From Sclerotinia nivalis (taxonomy: Eukaryota; Ascomycota; Leotiomycetes; Helotiales; Sclerotiniaceae): a stretch of DNA of 64,000 nucleotides. The stretch is from NCBI GenBank assembly GCA_029531795.1, contig JAPEIS010000005.1:2354001-2418000 (forward strand), in the 5' to 3' direction. The notes below the pieces were generated by a model. That model ran no database searches. It was not told the origin of the DNA and worked only from the letters and a program-made list of their open reading frames with translations. Below, in pieces: positions 13,181-26,708 of this stretch (positions are counted from its first letter, which is position 1; each line of letters starts with the position of its first letter). A program made the position numbers and the translations under genes.

Positions 13181-16100
13181 TGGTAATCAAGAAAGTAGGG
13201 GAGTCAAAAAAGAGTAAAGGCAGCAAATTATCTGATGTCTATCAAAGTGTGGAAGCAGCAAATGATCTGGTTTCTGTCAAACTGTGTCTGGCTGAAGAAA
13301 GAATTTCATACCCTGGGGGAGTCAACGGTTTAAGTACACAATTTTCATTGAACTGGTCATTAGCTCTCTTGTGGAGGATGATGTGATTTAGCGGAAATGG
13401 ACTATTCAAAACTCCATTTTAGTTAATTGCACATTTTCAGTTACGCAATACTCATCGGAACTATCTAGTGAGTATCTATTTGGTAGATAGTATGATAAAA
13501 TCTCGATCATATCTACTACTATTAGCGCAGATGCGCGCGGGGTATGCTAGAAGTGAGAAAAGATGTGAGTATGATAGCGGTACTTCTCATCCTGTGGGAA
13601 GAGATGCTATAATTCAAGTCCATCATCCAATGGGGTGAACTGGAATATCATGTAAGCTCCACAGGTCAGTATAGCTCGCTAAAATAAAACGATAGTCCCA
13701 CATGTAAATGATAAGACCATCCATGTGACTGCCAAGGTTAAGTTCAGGGGCTAGGACAGAAGAAAAGAAGTATTGATATCCCGATATCTATGACTGGGCA
13801 GTGGATACTGTTAGTGAGGCCCCTACCACTTTGGATAGACCGAGTGTCCCATGTTCTCGCTTTCGCTAAGCTCTAGGACAAATATCCCTTGATAACAGAG
13901 TCCATGTGATCAGAGGTTTATTGTAGTGTATTTCCGGGGGCGGCAGTGAAGGGCTACTATCCAGAGGCGATAGTGAAGATTTAATAAGGCTTCAAACCCG
14001 TCTATTTCTATAGGTGACTCATTGCATTACCTTTAGACATGAGTAAGAAGCATCGAGGTAGAGGTTTCTGGAAGGCAAAGTTGAGGATTGAGATTAAAAA
14101 TTTACTCTAACACTACCAGCGATATACTAATACCATCCATGAGTAAAGTTTAAATCCTTCTAACATGATGCTTTAATTTTACTAGCAACGGGAAATGGAT
14201 GCAGGAGTCCAGCATCGACGAGTTCGGAAGAGTGTTCAGACGAGATCAGTTGGCAAGGGTCCTTCATCCCTTATGGCAGCATAGCCGAGAGGATGACTGA
14301 ATAAAAATACAGAATATTAACCCAGTATCATGAAGCACTCTCTGTCTGCAATTTGATCTCAAAAAAATTTGTTATAGAATTTGTGCGCCGAATGACGTCT
14401 TTCGCTTAAATTGAAAACTTTACTTTTCAAACGGTCCTGTGGCAAGGTATCATTGGGCGGATTTCAATACCACTATTACTTATCTCTTCATTTTCTTAGA
14501 TTCAAAGAACCTTAACGAAGTGTAGATTATAAATTCTCACTATTGAAAGGTAGTCATTGACAGAGGGGTAGCTTAGATCCATATTATACTTTGTCAGTAG
14601 GATAGAACTTTATCGAGATCAGCTGTAGTACAAACTTAAACCCGTGTTATTAGCGACGCTCATGTCCTAGCATTCGGTATCTGCGATATCATTCTTAGCA
14701 TGACAGGGTTGTACTAAAGAGTCAAGACCATCGCCCCCTCATATGATGCGTTTACCGGAGCCCGGCAATGAAAGCTCAATCGTCTCTGAGAATCTTACAA
14801 GAGCATTCAACAGGAAAATACTCACATACATCACATGATGCATAACACGGACAACGATGCGAAGTTTTGTAAAAGACTATGAGGACCTTGACGACGACCT
14901 TGATGAGTCACCTTGACCAATATTGACGAGGTTTTCGATCAAACAACAGCTCTACATCATACACTGACGATACGTAATAAATTGTGTTCCACATGTACAC
15001 TAATGTAGTAGAATCAAGAAGAACAACTTGGAAGGAGCGACATAGAAATTGTTCATTGTGACGCTAATACGGCATGATTGCCTCCGACTAGCATTTTATT
15101 TTCTCGACCACCAATATTTGAATAGGGAAGACTTCATTCTTGTCTTACATGATATGACCTATCTAAGCATTGTTGCTTTTGAGTATCGACAAACTCTTCA
15201 AAGTGCCTATGTGAACAGAGCAATACATTTATTGTACATCTATATTGAATTCCCAAAATCCAAAGGCGTATCTGTCATGCCAAAAATTCCATCTGGAGCA
15301 GATTCGTGGAAGGTCTCATATGACGTAATCAATAGCGTGGGCTTTTCAGTGCCACTAGTGATTGAATGCTTCGACCACTTGCCAGCAATTCCTTGTACAT
15401 TGTAAAATTGTAGGGTGTTTGCGATAACGGCAAGTATTACTCTACAGGATCATAATAAATCTTTCTTGTTGTGCTAATTGCCAAAGACACCGAATACAAT
15501 GTTGAAGGAAATACAAATAAGGTTTGAGGGGGTAAAGATCAACGTACTATTGACATAAGTGGAAGTAACGAACAGCACAGAAGTATCCAATGACAGCCAA
15601 ATGCACGATGCTACAACATCCTTTCATCTATCACAGAGCCTCTCAGAAGAACAGCGACATCAAAGTGGTAATTGATAAGATGACCGGGTTTTTGTAAAGC
15701 CCCTGAAATTTACCGAATGCTGATGTAATACTAATTCGGGATAACAATACAGCAGCAGCATTACCCTCCTCTCAAACCATTCGGTTGCACTACGAATTTC
15801 TACACAGAACGATTGATCCCACATATCATAGAGCAAGATGGCCTGAAAGAACGAATAAAGGGGGAGAAATATCCGCCAATAAGGAGACGGTCTCCTTTTT
15901 CGAACTTTCATCATTTATGAACAGAAATTACAGAATGAATACTACCTCGGTCGAAGACGAGAAACACTTTCGAAATGAACAGCTTTATTCTCAAACTTTT
16001 AGATCTTCATCCCCTTTTCCTCAATATATCTGCTGGTTTGAAAATGGCACATGACTAGCGAAAGACAAATGTATCGAGAAGAAATCATAACGAAGGCAGA

Positions 16101-18437
16101 CAACACAAATCTCAGACTCCTATCGCAGTACTTGTTCTCTACTAATCTTAGGTACTAGGATTGGAAAGCAAATGGCAGAGGACTAGGAGGAATAAAGAGC
16201 AAGCGACAGAATATACCTTCATGATGGTTTTCGGCGATAGACCACAACAAAATAAGGACAATTAGCGGAATCGTCGAATCTATCGACTTGATATTCTCGA
16301 CAAGTGGGTCTACGACGTGGCATCATAAATGGTCAGCGTGGCATTGCTATACTATTCTAGTTGAATCATTGCGAGGCTTTCGAGATTCCAAATCGACAGG
16401 AAGTTGATTTTTATTCCCACTAAGCACTCGCAGGCATTCCATATCCTCAAAAACCATCAAAGCATTAGCCAGCAGTGTTTACATGGTATAGCCCAATTAT
16501 GCGGTAACTAATAACAAAACTCCTAGATGCACTTTCGTACGACTGTATCGCGGAAATAGTTCCACAAATATTGCTAGCACAACAAACAACTGATAAGATA
16601 CAAAATACTGGAATCATATTTGGAATGCCGAAAGAAAAGTAGCGTGACCAAGAGATGGTTTCAAAATGGATTAAGGGATATGGGAATCATACAGAAACGA
16701 TGGGAACTATAAAGGAAGCAAAAAGTCCGGACATTCGCAGGTATCATTTCTATTCGAGCATTGAGTCAGGTCTAATCCAATCGAAACAACGCTGAGAATC
16801 CAAACAAGTTTCAACGAACAAGCGATGAATAGGAACACAAAGGGCCGAAGATATACTACGACTCATTTGTCGCACACCGGAGATGAGGTCGAAATGTTAG
16901 TATTTCGCATTCAATGCCATTGCACTACTTTCAGCAGCAGCTCATATGCCGAACATTGGAAACACCACGTATAACTCTGCTCTCCAATAACCGAATCTGT
17001 GTGTCATATATCCTCCTTTGGTCACGTTCCTCTCCGAATCGATGAGAATGTCAATGTTCCCGATGAGCCACGTCCTCATTCTACCAGTTATCTTTCCTGT
17101 GTGTCACAAAGAAATACGTCGAAGGCATATCCAACCATGCTGAGACATTACGCTTCCAACACAAATATGAAATATTCGACAAACCATGGGTCGGGTAACA
17201 AAGTGTCTGGGGAACGAAATTTAAGCCACCATGATGGCTTGAGTTCTCTCTTCAGGTATAAATTATTGCCAATTCAAGCTCCAGCTTACGGGTGTGCAGA
17301 TAGGCATGGCATCGGTCTCAAAAATTTGAGCCGAAAAGAGGCGCCCGAATCGTACAAAAGCAAGACCGTGCCATTTCACCGATTCCCATACTGCCATTTC
17401 GACCTCCATATAGAAGCAGGATCCAAAATAGCGAGCTGTTAATGACCAAACAACGTCCCCGTCATCTAAAAGACGCTGCTGTAGTCGCATCTGACATCAT
17501 ACCAAGTAGCGTACAGAACCAGGTATAGGATGAACCAGTCCGTGTACCGGTGTCACTTGTATGGGTCAAAGGTTACCTCTTGAATTAAAGCGACAGTCGA
17601 TCTTTACAGCAGGGGGATTGCCAAAGGGCACAGACCCGATGTACGTAGTCTATACATCTTTTGCAGCTGAGGTTATACAGTCCCAAGAGTGATAATTTGC
17701 AGAATCCGATGTTGATGTAAACAACCCCGCTCTAGTCAATTCTCCCAGATACGACCCCAAAGATAATGTCAGAGATAGTTCCAGACACCAAGTATAACCT
17801 CTTTACACCAAGCTCATGCAGTATCTTTCTCCATATATCTCCACCCCATATTGTCTTAGTGTATCTCTAGTCTATTCAACCAAATTATCCACGCCCCATG
17901 TTCAATCTCCTTCTCCAGTACCTGATAATGAGCGGTCTTCGTAAGTCCACGCAATTATTCATCTGTACAGCACGCGGATTATTCCAGAGCTCGCTTGTAC
18001 AAGATATTATACTGAGGATTACGGAGGAAGAATGGAAGTGTCCATCTAACACGTACATCAGGCTGATTGGCTTGCATATATCGAAATTGAAGACAGACTT
18101 CACCCCCCAAGGTTTACTTTGAAACTCCACGCAATAGCCTCCATATACTGTTTGGGTTATCACATCGGTAACTTCTTTGATGTAATGAGTGGCCAATGGG
18201 TTAAGAGAGATGGTAGGAGAATATAGGGGGGAATTGTCCGCCTTGTTATATAAAAGGGATTGATTCCTTCCTATATACACATTATGATCTATCGTCGAAA
18301 GCATATGTTTGATTTTTCTATAGAACATATCAGTTAATGAGGATGTCCGTCAGGATAGATTATCCTGGTTGATCGAGGTGGTGTGCTATAGATTTGTCCC
18401 TGTGTAGGGTGAAGGGTAGATAAATATAAGTTCGGGT

Positions 18438-18657
18438 GTAGAGAGGTAGAGAGGTAGAGAGGTAGAGAGGTAGAGAGGTAGAGAGGTAGAGAGGTAGAGA
18501 GGTAGAGAGGTAGAGAGGTAGAGAGGTAGAGAGGTAGAGAGGTAGAGAGGTAGAGAGGTAGAGAGGTAGAGAGGTAGAGAGGTAGAGAGGTAGAGAGGTA
18601 GAGAGGTAGAGAGGTAGAGAGGTAGATAGGTAGAGAGGTAGAGAGGTAGAGAGGTAG
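18438..18657. repeat. GTAGAGAG minisatellite (8-bp unit, about 27 copies)
   Basis: The octamer GTAGAGAG is repeated head to tail about 27 times with almost no divergence; one unit near 18,625 reads GTAGATAG. Near-perfect identity suggests recent expansion, and copy number should vary between isolates. It ends next to a TATATAATATAC sequence, and no gene overlaps it. Confidence 0.95.
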
Positions 18658-20724
18658 CGTGAGTATATAATATACTATATCATTTATACGCGCAAATTCG
18701 CTGTTATTAATGGCGATATATATCGACGTCGAAGAAAATAAGGTAGTATGATAGATAATCGAACAGAAAATGTGAATGACAAATGATGGTCTAAGTGGCG
18801 ATAGATATAGTCGAGGAGTGTCTAGTGGAATAGACTGCCGATTGTTGTAATTTTACTACATATCGCCAGATTGCAGTTAGTTGATGATGACGAAAATGAA
18901 TTAATACGACAACGATGTGATAAGAGACTGAGATGATCAAAATGCAGCGACACCGAAAAGCTTAGAGCGCAGAATCCTCAAAATAGAACTGATACCGAGA
19001 AAATGGCACAGAATAGACAGAATTAGCGAGAGAGAACCAGTAGGTGATGAGATGAGAAAGTCGCTTGGAATAGGGGATGTGGGGTACGATAGAAGATTGA
19101 GATGATTCGCCAACAGATATCGTCTCTAAAATAACTATTTTGAAAGAAAAATATGTACATAGCGTTTACAAAGTCCAAGATCGGGTTTCTGCTAGAATCT
19201 GAGAGGTATCATACTTATGGATAGGGTACTCAGTCATGATATCCCTTGAAGTTTTGATGAGGAATTGCTTCCATTTGGATATCCTCACATAAACGTTGTA
19301 AGCGAGTGTGATCAATCTGCCCACTTTGGCGCGTTTTTCGAACGTGGAAAGGTATTTCTATTACTGACTTGATTAGTATATGACGAGTTATCCGGTTCGA
19401 TATGGGGGAAGTGTATCTCTTGTATAACGTTTATGCACCTCCTACCATCCATAATCTCCCCCCTTATTGTAGCGGACATACATATGAAGTCGATAAGTCT
19501 GATTCGACGACGATTTCCTATTCTTCTGTAAGCAGTAAAGATAGGATGAGTACTTACTATTTATAACAGGAAGCTCAACTCAACTCAGTATCGACGGCAA
19601 TTCCGCGTCTGTTTTGTACTTTCCACTGCAATTATAGCACCAACACTACACCAGGTCGGTAACATCCATGACGGCATCTCGTTAGATGCAAGTACCACTC
19701 CAACCGTTCTTCCTCGTTTCTATCCATTCGCTGACAACTTCTTCTAGCAATATTTCCTCTCCTTTAGACTCTCGTGTCTTCTTGGCTCCAGTCTCTATTC
19801 ATCTCGCGTCTGTCGTTTCTCTCCTTGTGTCTCAAAACCTTTCTTCGTTTTTTCTCGTCTCGCGCGGTCTCTCCTCGTCTCTTCTGGTATCTCTCTCCAA
19901 TCACTCTCTTAAATCTCTTCTCGTCTCTATCCTCATCTCCCTTCATCTTCCTCTCAGCCACTCTCTCAACCACTCTCTAAAATAGGGGTGTGTTCAGCAA
20001 TTCCACAATAAATCAATATCATGTCACCACTGCCCACGGGCTACAGTTAAATCCGTTTTATATTCATGCTATCTATCTTATTCTATCTATCAACTATCCC
20101 ATACCCTTGACTAGCTATTTTAGCCACCATGCCAGACAAGTCTTACTTTGATTGATATCTTCAGAAGCATATCTATGATGTTCCTGGGTTTACCGGTTCA
20201 TCGAACAGACAACCATGGCCTCGTCAAACCATCTCCAAATGTTCCGTTTGGGTATCTCCCATCCATGAATAAGATCTGGTATGATTTCCCTTCCAACGAA
20301 CAACAAAAAATGTAAGATATTCCAAAGCCGGAATAATACCTAGAATGTCATTAACACAGCTCTGTTTACAGTTGAATATCATCCTCCATCCTCAATCCTC
20401 CTCCTTCTGATCCACAACAAGAGCACCTCAGTAAACCAGCCCAAAAATCCCCTTTCGATATCTCCCATCCACGAATGAGTAATCATCCGATTTTCCCCGT
20501 AACAACAAAAGTGTACGAACCTTCATTAGCCAGAGAAGTATTGTATTATCCCAAGAACCTAATATGTCAGTATGGCAACCATATTCATAGTTAAATCATT
20601 CTCCCCAAACAAATCCAAATCAGAAGCACATCTGCGAACCGCCTCCTCAACATCCATCACAAAATCCACTTCCACCTCCAAGAATTAAAATATCCCCATC
20701 CACTTCCCTTCAATCAAACCTTAC

Positions 20725-20917
20725 TGTCGGGATCATGGTCATATGATCGTGGAAAAGAACCGTAGTTAAATCATATGATCGTATTAGATCATGTGATTTA
20801 TAAGGGACCGTATGAGCTTCTTAAATAGATATTTAAGAAGCTCGTTCTTTCAATATAGAATAGGAATAATTAAGAATAAGTTTTATCAAATAGACTAAAG
20901 TACTTTACACTTTGAAT
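20725..20917 (+). mobile_element. Putative solo-LTR-like element
   Basis: The segment starts TGTCGGGATCATGG and contains the inverted motifs ATCATATGATC and GATCATGTGATT, a TATA-like TTTATAAGGG, and a 14-bp-arm hairpin at 20,814-20,843. It ends near CTTTACA/CTTTGAAT. The same 5 bp, CTTAC, occurs at 20,720-20,724 and 20,918-20,922, as a target-site duplication would. Against this, the 3' end in that frame is GAAT, not CA, so the boundaries are uncertain. It shares the GAACC..TAGTTA..ATGATC arrangement with the insertion in the RHS gene (minus strand, about 36,419-36,445). There is no internal retrotransposon coding sequence. Confidence 0.4.
20814..20843. repeat. Perfect hairpin, 14-bp arms, 2-base loop
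   Basis: The arm GAGCTTCTTAAATA is followed by GA and then the exact reverse complement. It sits downstream of a TATA-like sequence inside the putative LTR, where a transcript stem-loop would form. Confidence 0.9.
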
Positions 20918-21545
20918 CTTACCATTTGATACCAACGCTTACCTACTCACCTACCTCCTTAAAGTCCCTCGCCCCAAAGCTCCAGAGCTCCAGAGATAAA
21001 GATATACAACAAAACCCCTCGAACTCCCCCATCAATCTTCAGTCTCTCCTCAACCCAATCAAGCCACGATCCATCCATTCATCCACCCAATCCATCCATC
21101 CCCATCCCCATGACTACCCATCAAACTTTTTTCTCAACCCATCACCCTCCCTTCAACCCTCCACGAATAAATATCCCAGCGATTTTCCCATCTCCCCCTC
21201 GATAACTTTATCGAAAAGATCATGCGTTAATATTGTATATACATATACATATACATCATACATCATACATCATAAGTAAAACAAAATGTAGTAATTTCAT
21301 TTCTGATATGTAGATATATGAACTTATATGAATGTATTTTATATATAGGTATTTATATATATAAAAATTTTCATGAGTGGAGGGTTGTATCTCTGGCGTG
21401 GGGCTAGCGGGATTTAGTTCGCATGGTGGTGGTGTGGTGGTGAATAGATGGATCGGGGTTTGCTTTTTGCAGGGATGTGATAGAGAGGGAAGGGGAGGGA
21501 ATGCGATTTGAGTTGGAGTTTGGGGTTAGGGTTAATTGGGAGATG

Positions 21546-21927
21546 TACGGAGGTTGAAGGGGTAAGTATTGTAAGACATTTTTTACCTATATATTGCTGT
21601 TTTTCTTGTTTTTCGATGCTGCTTTAAAGAATCCGAATCTTGAAGGTTTTGATCGAATTTTCATGATTTTAATGAAATTTCAACAATCTTATGATTTTGA
21701 AGTTTTTAAAGCTTGTATAATCTTAGAATAGATTTCGAAATAAAATATTAATGATTTTGAATGATTTTGCTAGTAAATCTTGAAATTTACAATACTTTAA
21801 CCACCTAAATTTCACCATACAAATTTTCAATCAGCGTGATGATATTATTGGTCAGAGCCCTTGTTTGTGGAACAAGCACGGCCATTTTTTGGTGTGTCTT
21901 ACAATACTTACCCCTTCAACCTCCGTA
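21546..21927. mobile_element. MITE with 33-bp perfect terminal inverted repeats
   Basis: Bases 21,546-21,578 begin TACGGAGGTTGAAGGGG. They reappear exactly, as the reverse complement, at 21,895-21,927, ending CCCCTTCAACCTCCGTA. The unit is 382 bp, counts a TA dinucleotide at each edge, and has an AT-rich interior with no coding capacity. TA target duplication with perfect long inverted ends is the pattern of non-autonomous Tc1/mariner/pogo-type elements. Identity of the arms suggests recent movement or continuing homogenisation. No transposase is present in the window. Confidence 0.88.
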
Positions 21928-24530
21928 GTTGTTTTAGCGCGTCACGTTAGTGGGGTTTGTAGCGTTTGGGAGCAGTAATGCGAAGATTTTGAATGTGAAG
22001 ATAATTACCTAGTTATGTTATTTATAAATATATAATGGATAACTTCAAAAACGATGTATTTCAATAGCAGGTAGGTATCTAGGTATCTAACTCCTCAAAT
22101 TTCCATACCTTTCATTTCCAATTGATGTTGTTGAATTCTCATGCCCAACGGAGGTGGTGGTTCTAGAACTTTTAGATTATGTAAGCAGCGCCCTGCTAGA
22201 TTTCTTTTGGGAAGAACTGAAGGAGGGCTTCACGACTTTAGCATCTATAAGTTCTTCATTCTGTGTCTTAATTCATCTTTCATTGAAATATGTTGTGGAG
22301 ATATTTGTCAGTTCTTTGGTTCCTGAATGATTACTTTTCTTTTTTTATGGAATTAAAGTTGTGAGTTTCTTCTCCGTTGATATTATCATCGTATCGTTAC
22401 TCTCAGCACAAGATTCGTGGTTGTACTTATAAACACTAGGTATACAATGAAGGGCTTGACCCTATTTTATTAAACACTAGAAAAGTTCCATAGTGGATTC
22501 TCTTCTCCTTCCTAAGTATCAAACACAATTCTAAAATTTGCAATGGTTCCATCCTGATCATTTTGATGCGACAGGTCACGTAGAATCACATGTTCAGGTG
22601 AGCTTTCTTGAGCTTATTCAGTCCACTTACTAGTAAAGTATATGATCGTAATATTCTATAGAATCTAAGGATTGTTCAGTTCCTGATGTCTCCTTAATCT
22701 CTCCTTGCTCATCCAGTGAGCTTGTGCTTGAGGCACGTGATGCATAAGATCAAGAATGCCGAGCCCGGTTCCGTCTTGCAGATTTACGCCTGTCAATTTC
22801 GCAGCTCATCGGTCAGGGAAGCATCAACAATGGTTAAGGCGGGCAGGGAATGAGCTCGGAATTCATAGCCGTAGTTTATTCCGTATGTGCAGACTCCAGA
22901 GCCCGACCGAGTAAGCACTAGATCTATAGCAATAATGCTACCGAGTCAGATGGCGTGGTGAGTGCACCGGGGAGAGTGGAAGAGTGAAACAGAATACTGC
23001 ACAATGATGTTGCTACCAAATTGTGCGTATTGTAGTTATGCTGGCGGTCGGATGAATCGATGCCGATTATTATGTTTCGGCAATGCACCTCATTCGGTTT
23101 GAAAATCATTGATGTGAGCACTGTAAGGAGATTCAGCATTGTGAAAACTGCGCCTCCTTAACAAACGTGAAATGAGGGATATACTGAAGGATGATTTATC
23201 AAATTCCATTTTCGCTGGATCGGCGGTTGAAGCTCATATAGGTAGGAAGCTGGTATTTGTGGTTCAAATAGGCAGATGAATTCTTTTTGAACAATAATGG
23301 GCGATAGGTTGACATTATGTGGGCACCGCTAAAGTTCGAGGTAGAATCCAAGAATGGATTTAAAGGTCTTGGTAGGGCTGAGCCTCAGATCTTCAAAAAC
23401 GGATGAAACGGGGTGGAAACGAAAGCGAAGTATTTGACATAACATAAGACAGGATGGATTGTAACTTACGTAAAGACGGATAACATGGCACAGTTGGATT
23501 AGAATTCACGAGAAAAATTAATGCCAGATGGGGTAAACGTCTGATGAACGATAAGCTAGTTGCATCTGATTTGATACAACTCGGAATTTGTCGAATCGGA
23601 ATCTGTTAAAAGGAATGGATTGGATATTTCGTATATGATGTATAGTATCTGTTGACCGAGGAAAAGTTGTGAGACGGAGCGTTTCTTCTATTGTGATTTA
23701 TGATTATGGGTATGAGGGGTAATTGAGCTTGTTTTCAATGGCTCCATTTGTTGTCATAGCTCCCGAATTTTGGCTGGTTAATAAGCCAGCACCGCACACA
23801 ACATGCTTGCTTCTTCATCATCACGAGGGATGAAAGAAGGGAGGCGCAGTAAGGAAGAACCTTCTCAGTTCAGGTAAGTAAAATTTTGACCATCAACTAG
23901 GCATTTTTTATGAACTTAACATTGTCATCATAACATCATAGATGAGAGTGTAAAAGAGTGAGGATTCTCATTCCAAATCATATAAGAGATGAGACATCTC
24001 ATCATCATCCACAATCAAATATTTGTGATACAGCAACAGCAACAACGATTCATCCTTATCAAAAGGGCGCAAACATTCATATATCGATAGCTTATTCGAT
24101 AATTAAATCGCCATTCATTATTCTAAAGTGGTTTCATCTTGAAGGTTTTCTTTCGTTGTTAATCAGTCCACCATTAAGAATAGCCTTAAATCTTCAATTA
24201 TTTGTTCCACCAAAAACCTACTGCGTGACTGATCGTCCGTTCCACTTAACGTTCCCTTCCCCGCAAAAGGCCCAAGCAACCAAGCAACCAAGCAACACGC
24301 CCCGTCGCCCGTCGCCCGTCGCCATTGTTCCTACCAATCAGACTACCCTGATCCTGCGCATGTCTGAAATCAATCACTTGTAACAGCAACAACTATAAAT
24401 ATCTGTGATACCACTTTTCAACATCAACCTACACAACTTACACAACTTACGACTCTTCATTGTATTCTCCATTCTACTCTAATCAACATACTTTCATCGA
24501 CATCCGATCAAAAGTCAACAAATACTCAAC
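21928..24530. other. Intergenic region upstream of the stomatin-like gene
   Basis: No supported gene is seen. The last 250 bases are rich in CAA/ACA and CTTACACAACTTAC, typical of a fungal promoter and 5' leader. They include GCCCGTCGCCCGTCGCC and CAAGCAACCAAGCAACCAAG short repeats at about 24,268-24,325. Confidence 0.5.
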
Positions 24531-25789
24531 ATGTCTTCAAGTTTTGATGGTAAACGAGCTGCGAGCGATGATGTTCATAACCCATTTTCACCATCGGCCG
24601 CCGCCAGTTCATCAGGTCAACAAAATGGTCACAATGCCTCTCGCAGCACACCAGGTCGTACCGGTGATCGTTTAATCAACGTTCAACCACCAAGAAGAGA
24701 AGATCTCCAACCTTCCTATGCCCAAATTTTGCAGGGTGATGATGATACAAGTACTTCAGGGTGGTATGGGAGTATGAGTAAGTTTAATACCTATGCAGGG
24801 TTTTGCGCAAATTCATGAGACGATCACTAATTATTGTTCGCACATAGTCAACACTCTCGGAGCATGTATCGGTACCTGTGGTGCTATTCCTTGTTGTATT
24901 ATCTGCCCGAATCCATATAAGCCAGTTTCGCAGGGTAATGTTGGTCTTGTTACCAAATTTGGTCGCTTTTATCGTGCAGTTGATCCTGGTCTTGTCAAGA
25001 TCAATCCTCTCAGTGAACGTCTTATTCAGGTTGATGTTAAGATTCAGATTGTTGGTATGTTTAATCCCACTATTCTTCAAAAGTACCATTCTGCAAGAAT
25101 GTACCACTAACTTATATTTTACAGAGGTTCCCCAACAAGTTTGCATGACCAAAGATAACGTTACTTTACATTTGACCTCCGTCATCTATTATCACATCAC
25201 ATCTCCTCATAAGGCTGCTTTCGGTATCTCTAATGTTCGCCAAGCACTTGTCGAACGTACACAAACCACACTTCGACACGTTGTTGGTGCTCGTGTTTTA
25301 CAAGATGTTATCGAACGTCGTGAGGAAGTTGCGCAATCGATTGAGGAAATAATTGAGGATGTTGCATCTGGTTGGGGTGTACAGGTTGAGAGCATGCTCA
25401 TTAAAGATATGATCTTCAGCAATGAACTTCAAGACTCTCTCTCCATGGCTGCACAATCTAAGCGTATTGGAGAATCTAAGGTCATTGCTGCTCGTGCTGA
25501 AGTTGAGTCCGCTAAGCTTATGCGTCAAGCTGCCGATATTCTATCCAGTGCACCAGCCATGCAGATTAGATATCTCGAGGCAATGCAAGCTATGGCTAAA
25601 TCTGCCAATAGCAAGGTTATTTTCCTACCAGGTGCTTCGACTATGGGAAGTCAAATGGCAAATGCTTTGGGAGAAGGTTCAGGTGATCATGCTGGTGCTT
25701 CTAGCAGCAGAAATGATACAGGTGACTTCGGAGGTCTGGATTCCGGTTTTCAAAAGGCTATCAACGCCCACGTTGTTGAGAATATCTAA
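24531..25789 (+). CDS. Stomatin-family (SPFH/band 7) membrane protein
   Basis: Exons are 24,531-24,777, 24,848-25,054 and 25,125-25,789; both introns are 70 bp with clean GTAAGT/GTATGT donors and TAG/CAG acceptors, and frame is kept. The product is 372 aa. Residues 1-80 are polar and disordered. A short Cys-rich hydrophobic stretch (CIGTCGAIPCCIICPNPYKPV) follows, which in stomatins inserts into the membrane as a hairpin and is palmitoylated. Next comes the SPFH domain: QGNVGLVTKFGRFYRAVDPG, then the ERTQTTLRHVVG and ERREEVAQSIEEI segments, and the AEVESAKLMRQAADIL oligomerisation helix. Stomatins form ring-like oligomers in lipid microdomains and regulate channels and membrane organisation. 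The start is the first ATG after the CA-rich leader. I am confident of the family; plasma-membrane versus mitochondrial location cannot be settled, since no presequence is evident. Confidence 0.93.
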
Positions 25790-26708
25790 GTGAGGATTTC
25801 CACTGACGTACAAATTGTTGATGTAGCTTGGTCTACTTGAACATCACTTTAGTGATTTTCAAATGTCGTTCACGATTCACGCTTGTCTATCGGACACGAC
25901 AATTTCCAGCACTGTACTTTATGTACTCTCCCTTTTCTATGCGTCTGGGGTTTAATGGTTATACGATGGAAAGGTGGAAAGGTGGAAAGGCTAGTTCTCA
26001 ATAATGGTAGGATGGAATATTCGGATACGGCTTTGCTTTGGATACGGGTATGATATGATACGATACGATGGTTCAAATGGTTTTGATGGTTTCGTTTGGC
26101 AATACCCCGGTCGTTGACTTTGAGAGATTGGTTCTTTTTCTTCTAGATATTTATATGGCTTTAGTGTATAATTGATTATTATACCACTTTCCCTTAATGA
26201 ATGAGTGTATAGTTGATGTTTATGTTCATGTGAGGTAATGAGACTCATGTCGTTGGTGTGAAATATGTATGGGGTGAGATATACTGTGTGTATGATTATT
26301 TCACAACTTAGTTGAGTTAAATAGATATGTAATCACCAAATTCTTCTACAAAGTGGGGGGCCGGGGGAGGGGAAAGGGGTTTAAGGGGCCAGAACCCAAA
26401 TCAAGAATCAAATACGTCTTGATATTACTCGGGATTCTTAGGCATACGAAAATATATGGATATCCTTAATACGATATATCGAGGAGATGGAATGGAATTG
26501 TGGAGGACAGTGATAAGAATGGAAAATGTAGGAAGAAGATAAAGGATGAAGGGATGGGATGGGATATTATTTTTAATGGTTGGGGAGGTAAATTGTTGGA
26601 TGTGGAGGGTGGGATGTAAATGATTGGAGGATGAGGGTGGGATGGGGGGGTATGGGGATGGGTATGGGGATGGGATATTGATGGAATGTGGGGATGGAAT
26701 GTGGGGAT

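Larger units (their letters stand above)
13181..21545. other. Gene-poor intergenic region with simple repeats
   Basis: No convincing coding region is visible on either strand. The longest open frames (about 100-150 codons at 15.0, 17.0, 17.9 and 20.9 kb) look like random translation, have no recognisable domain, and in several cases start at non-ATG codons. The region contains an 8-bp minisatellite at 18,438-18,657, a pyrimidine-rich imperfect CTCGTCTC-type stretch at 19,770-19,975, and an LTR-like segment with a hairpin at 20,725-20,922. Confidence 0.55.

Noticed and set aside
15049..17442. Open frames of 118 and 147 codons on the plus strand.
   Set aside because: One opens from a non-ATG codon; neither has a domain or convincing composition, and both lie in gene-poor repeat-bearing DNA.
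21520..21540. GGGGTTAGGGTTAA, similar to the fungal telomere repeat.
   Set aside because: Only about one and a half repeat units, too short to indicate an interstitial telomere.
24784..25185. 133-codon minus-strand frame opposite the stomatin-like gene.
   Set aside because: It overlaps well-supported exons and introns of the plus-strand gene and has no coding character of its own.
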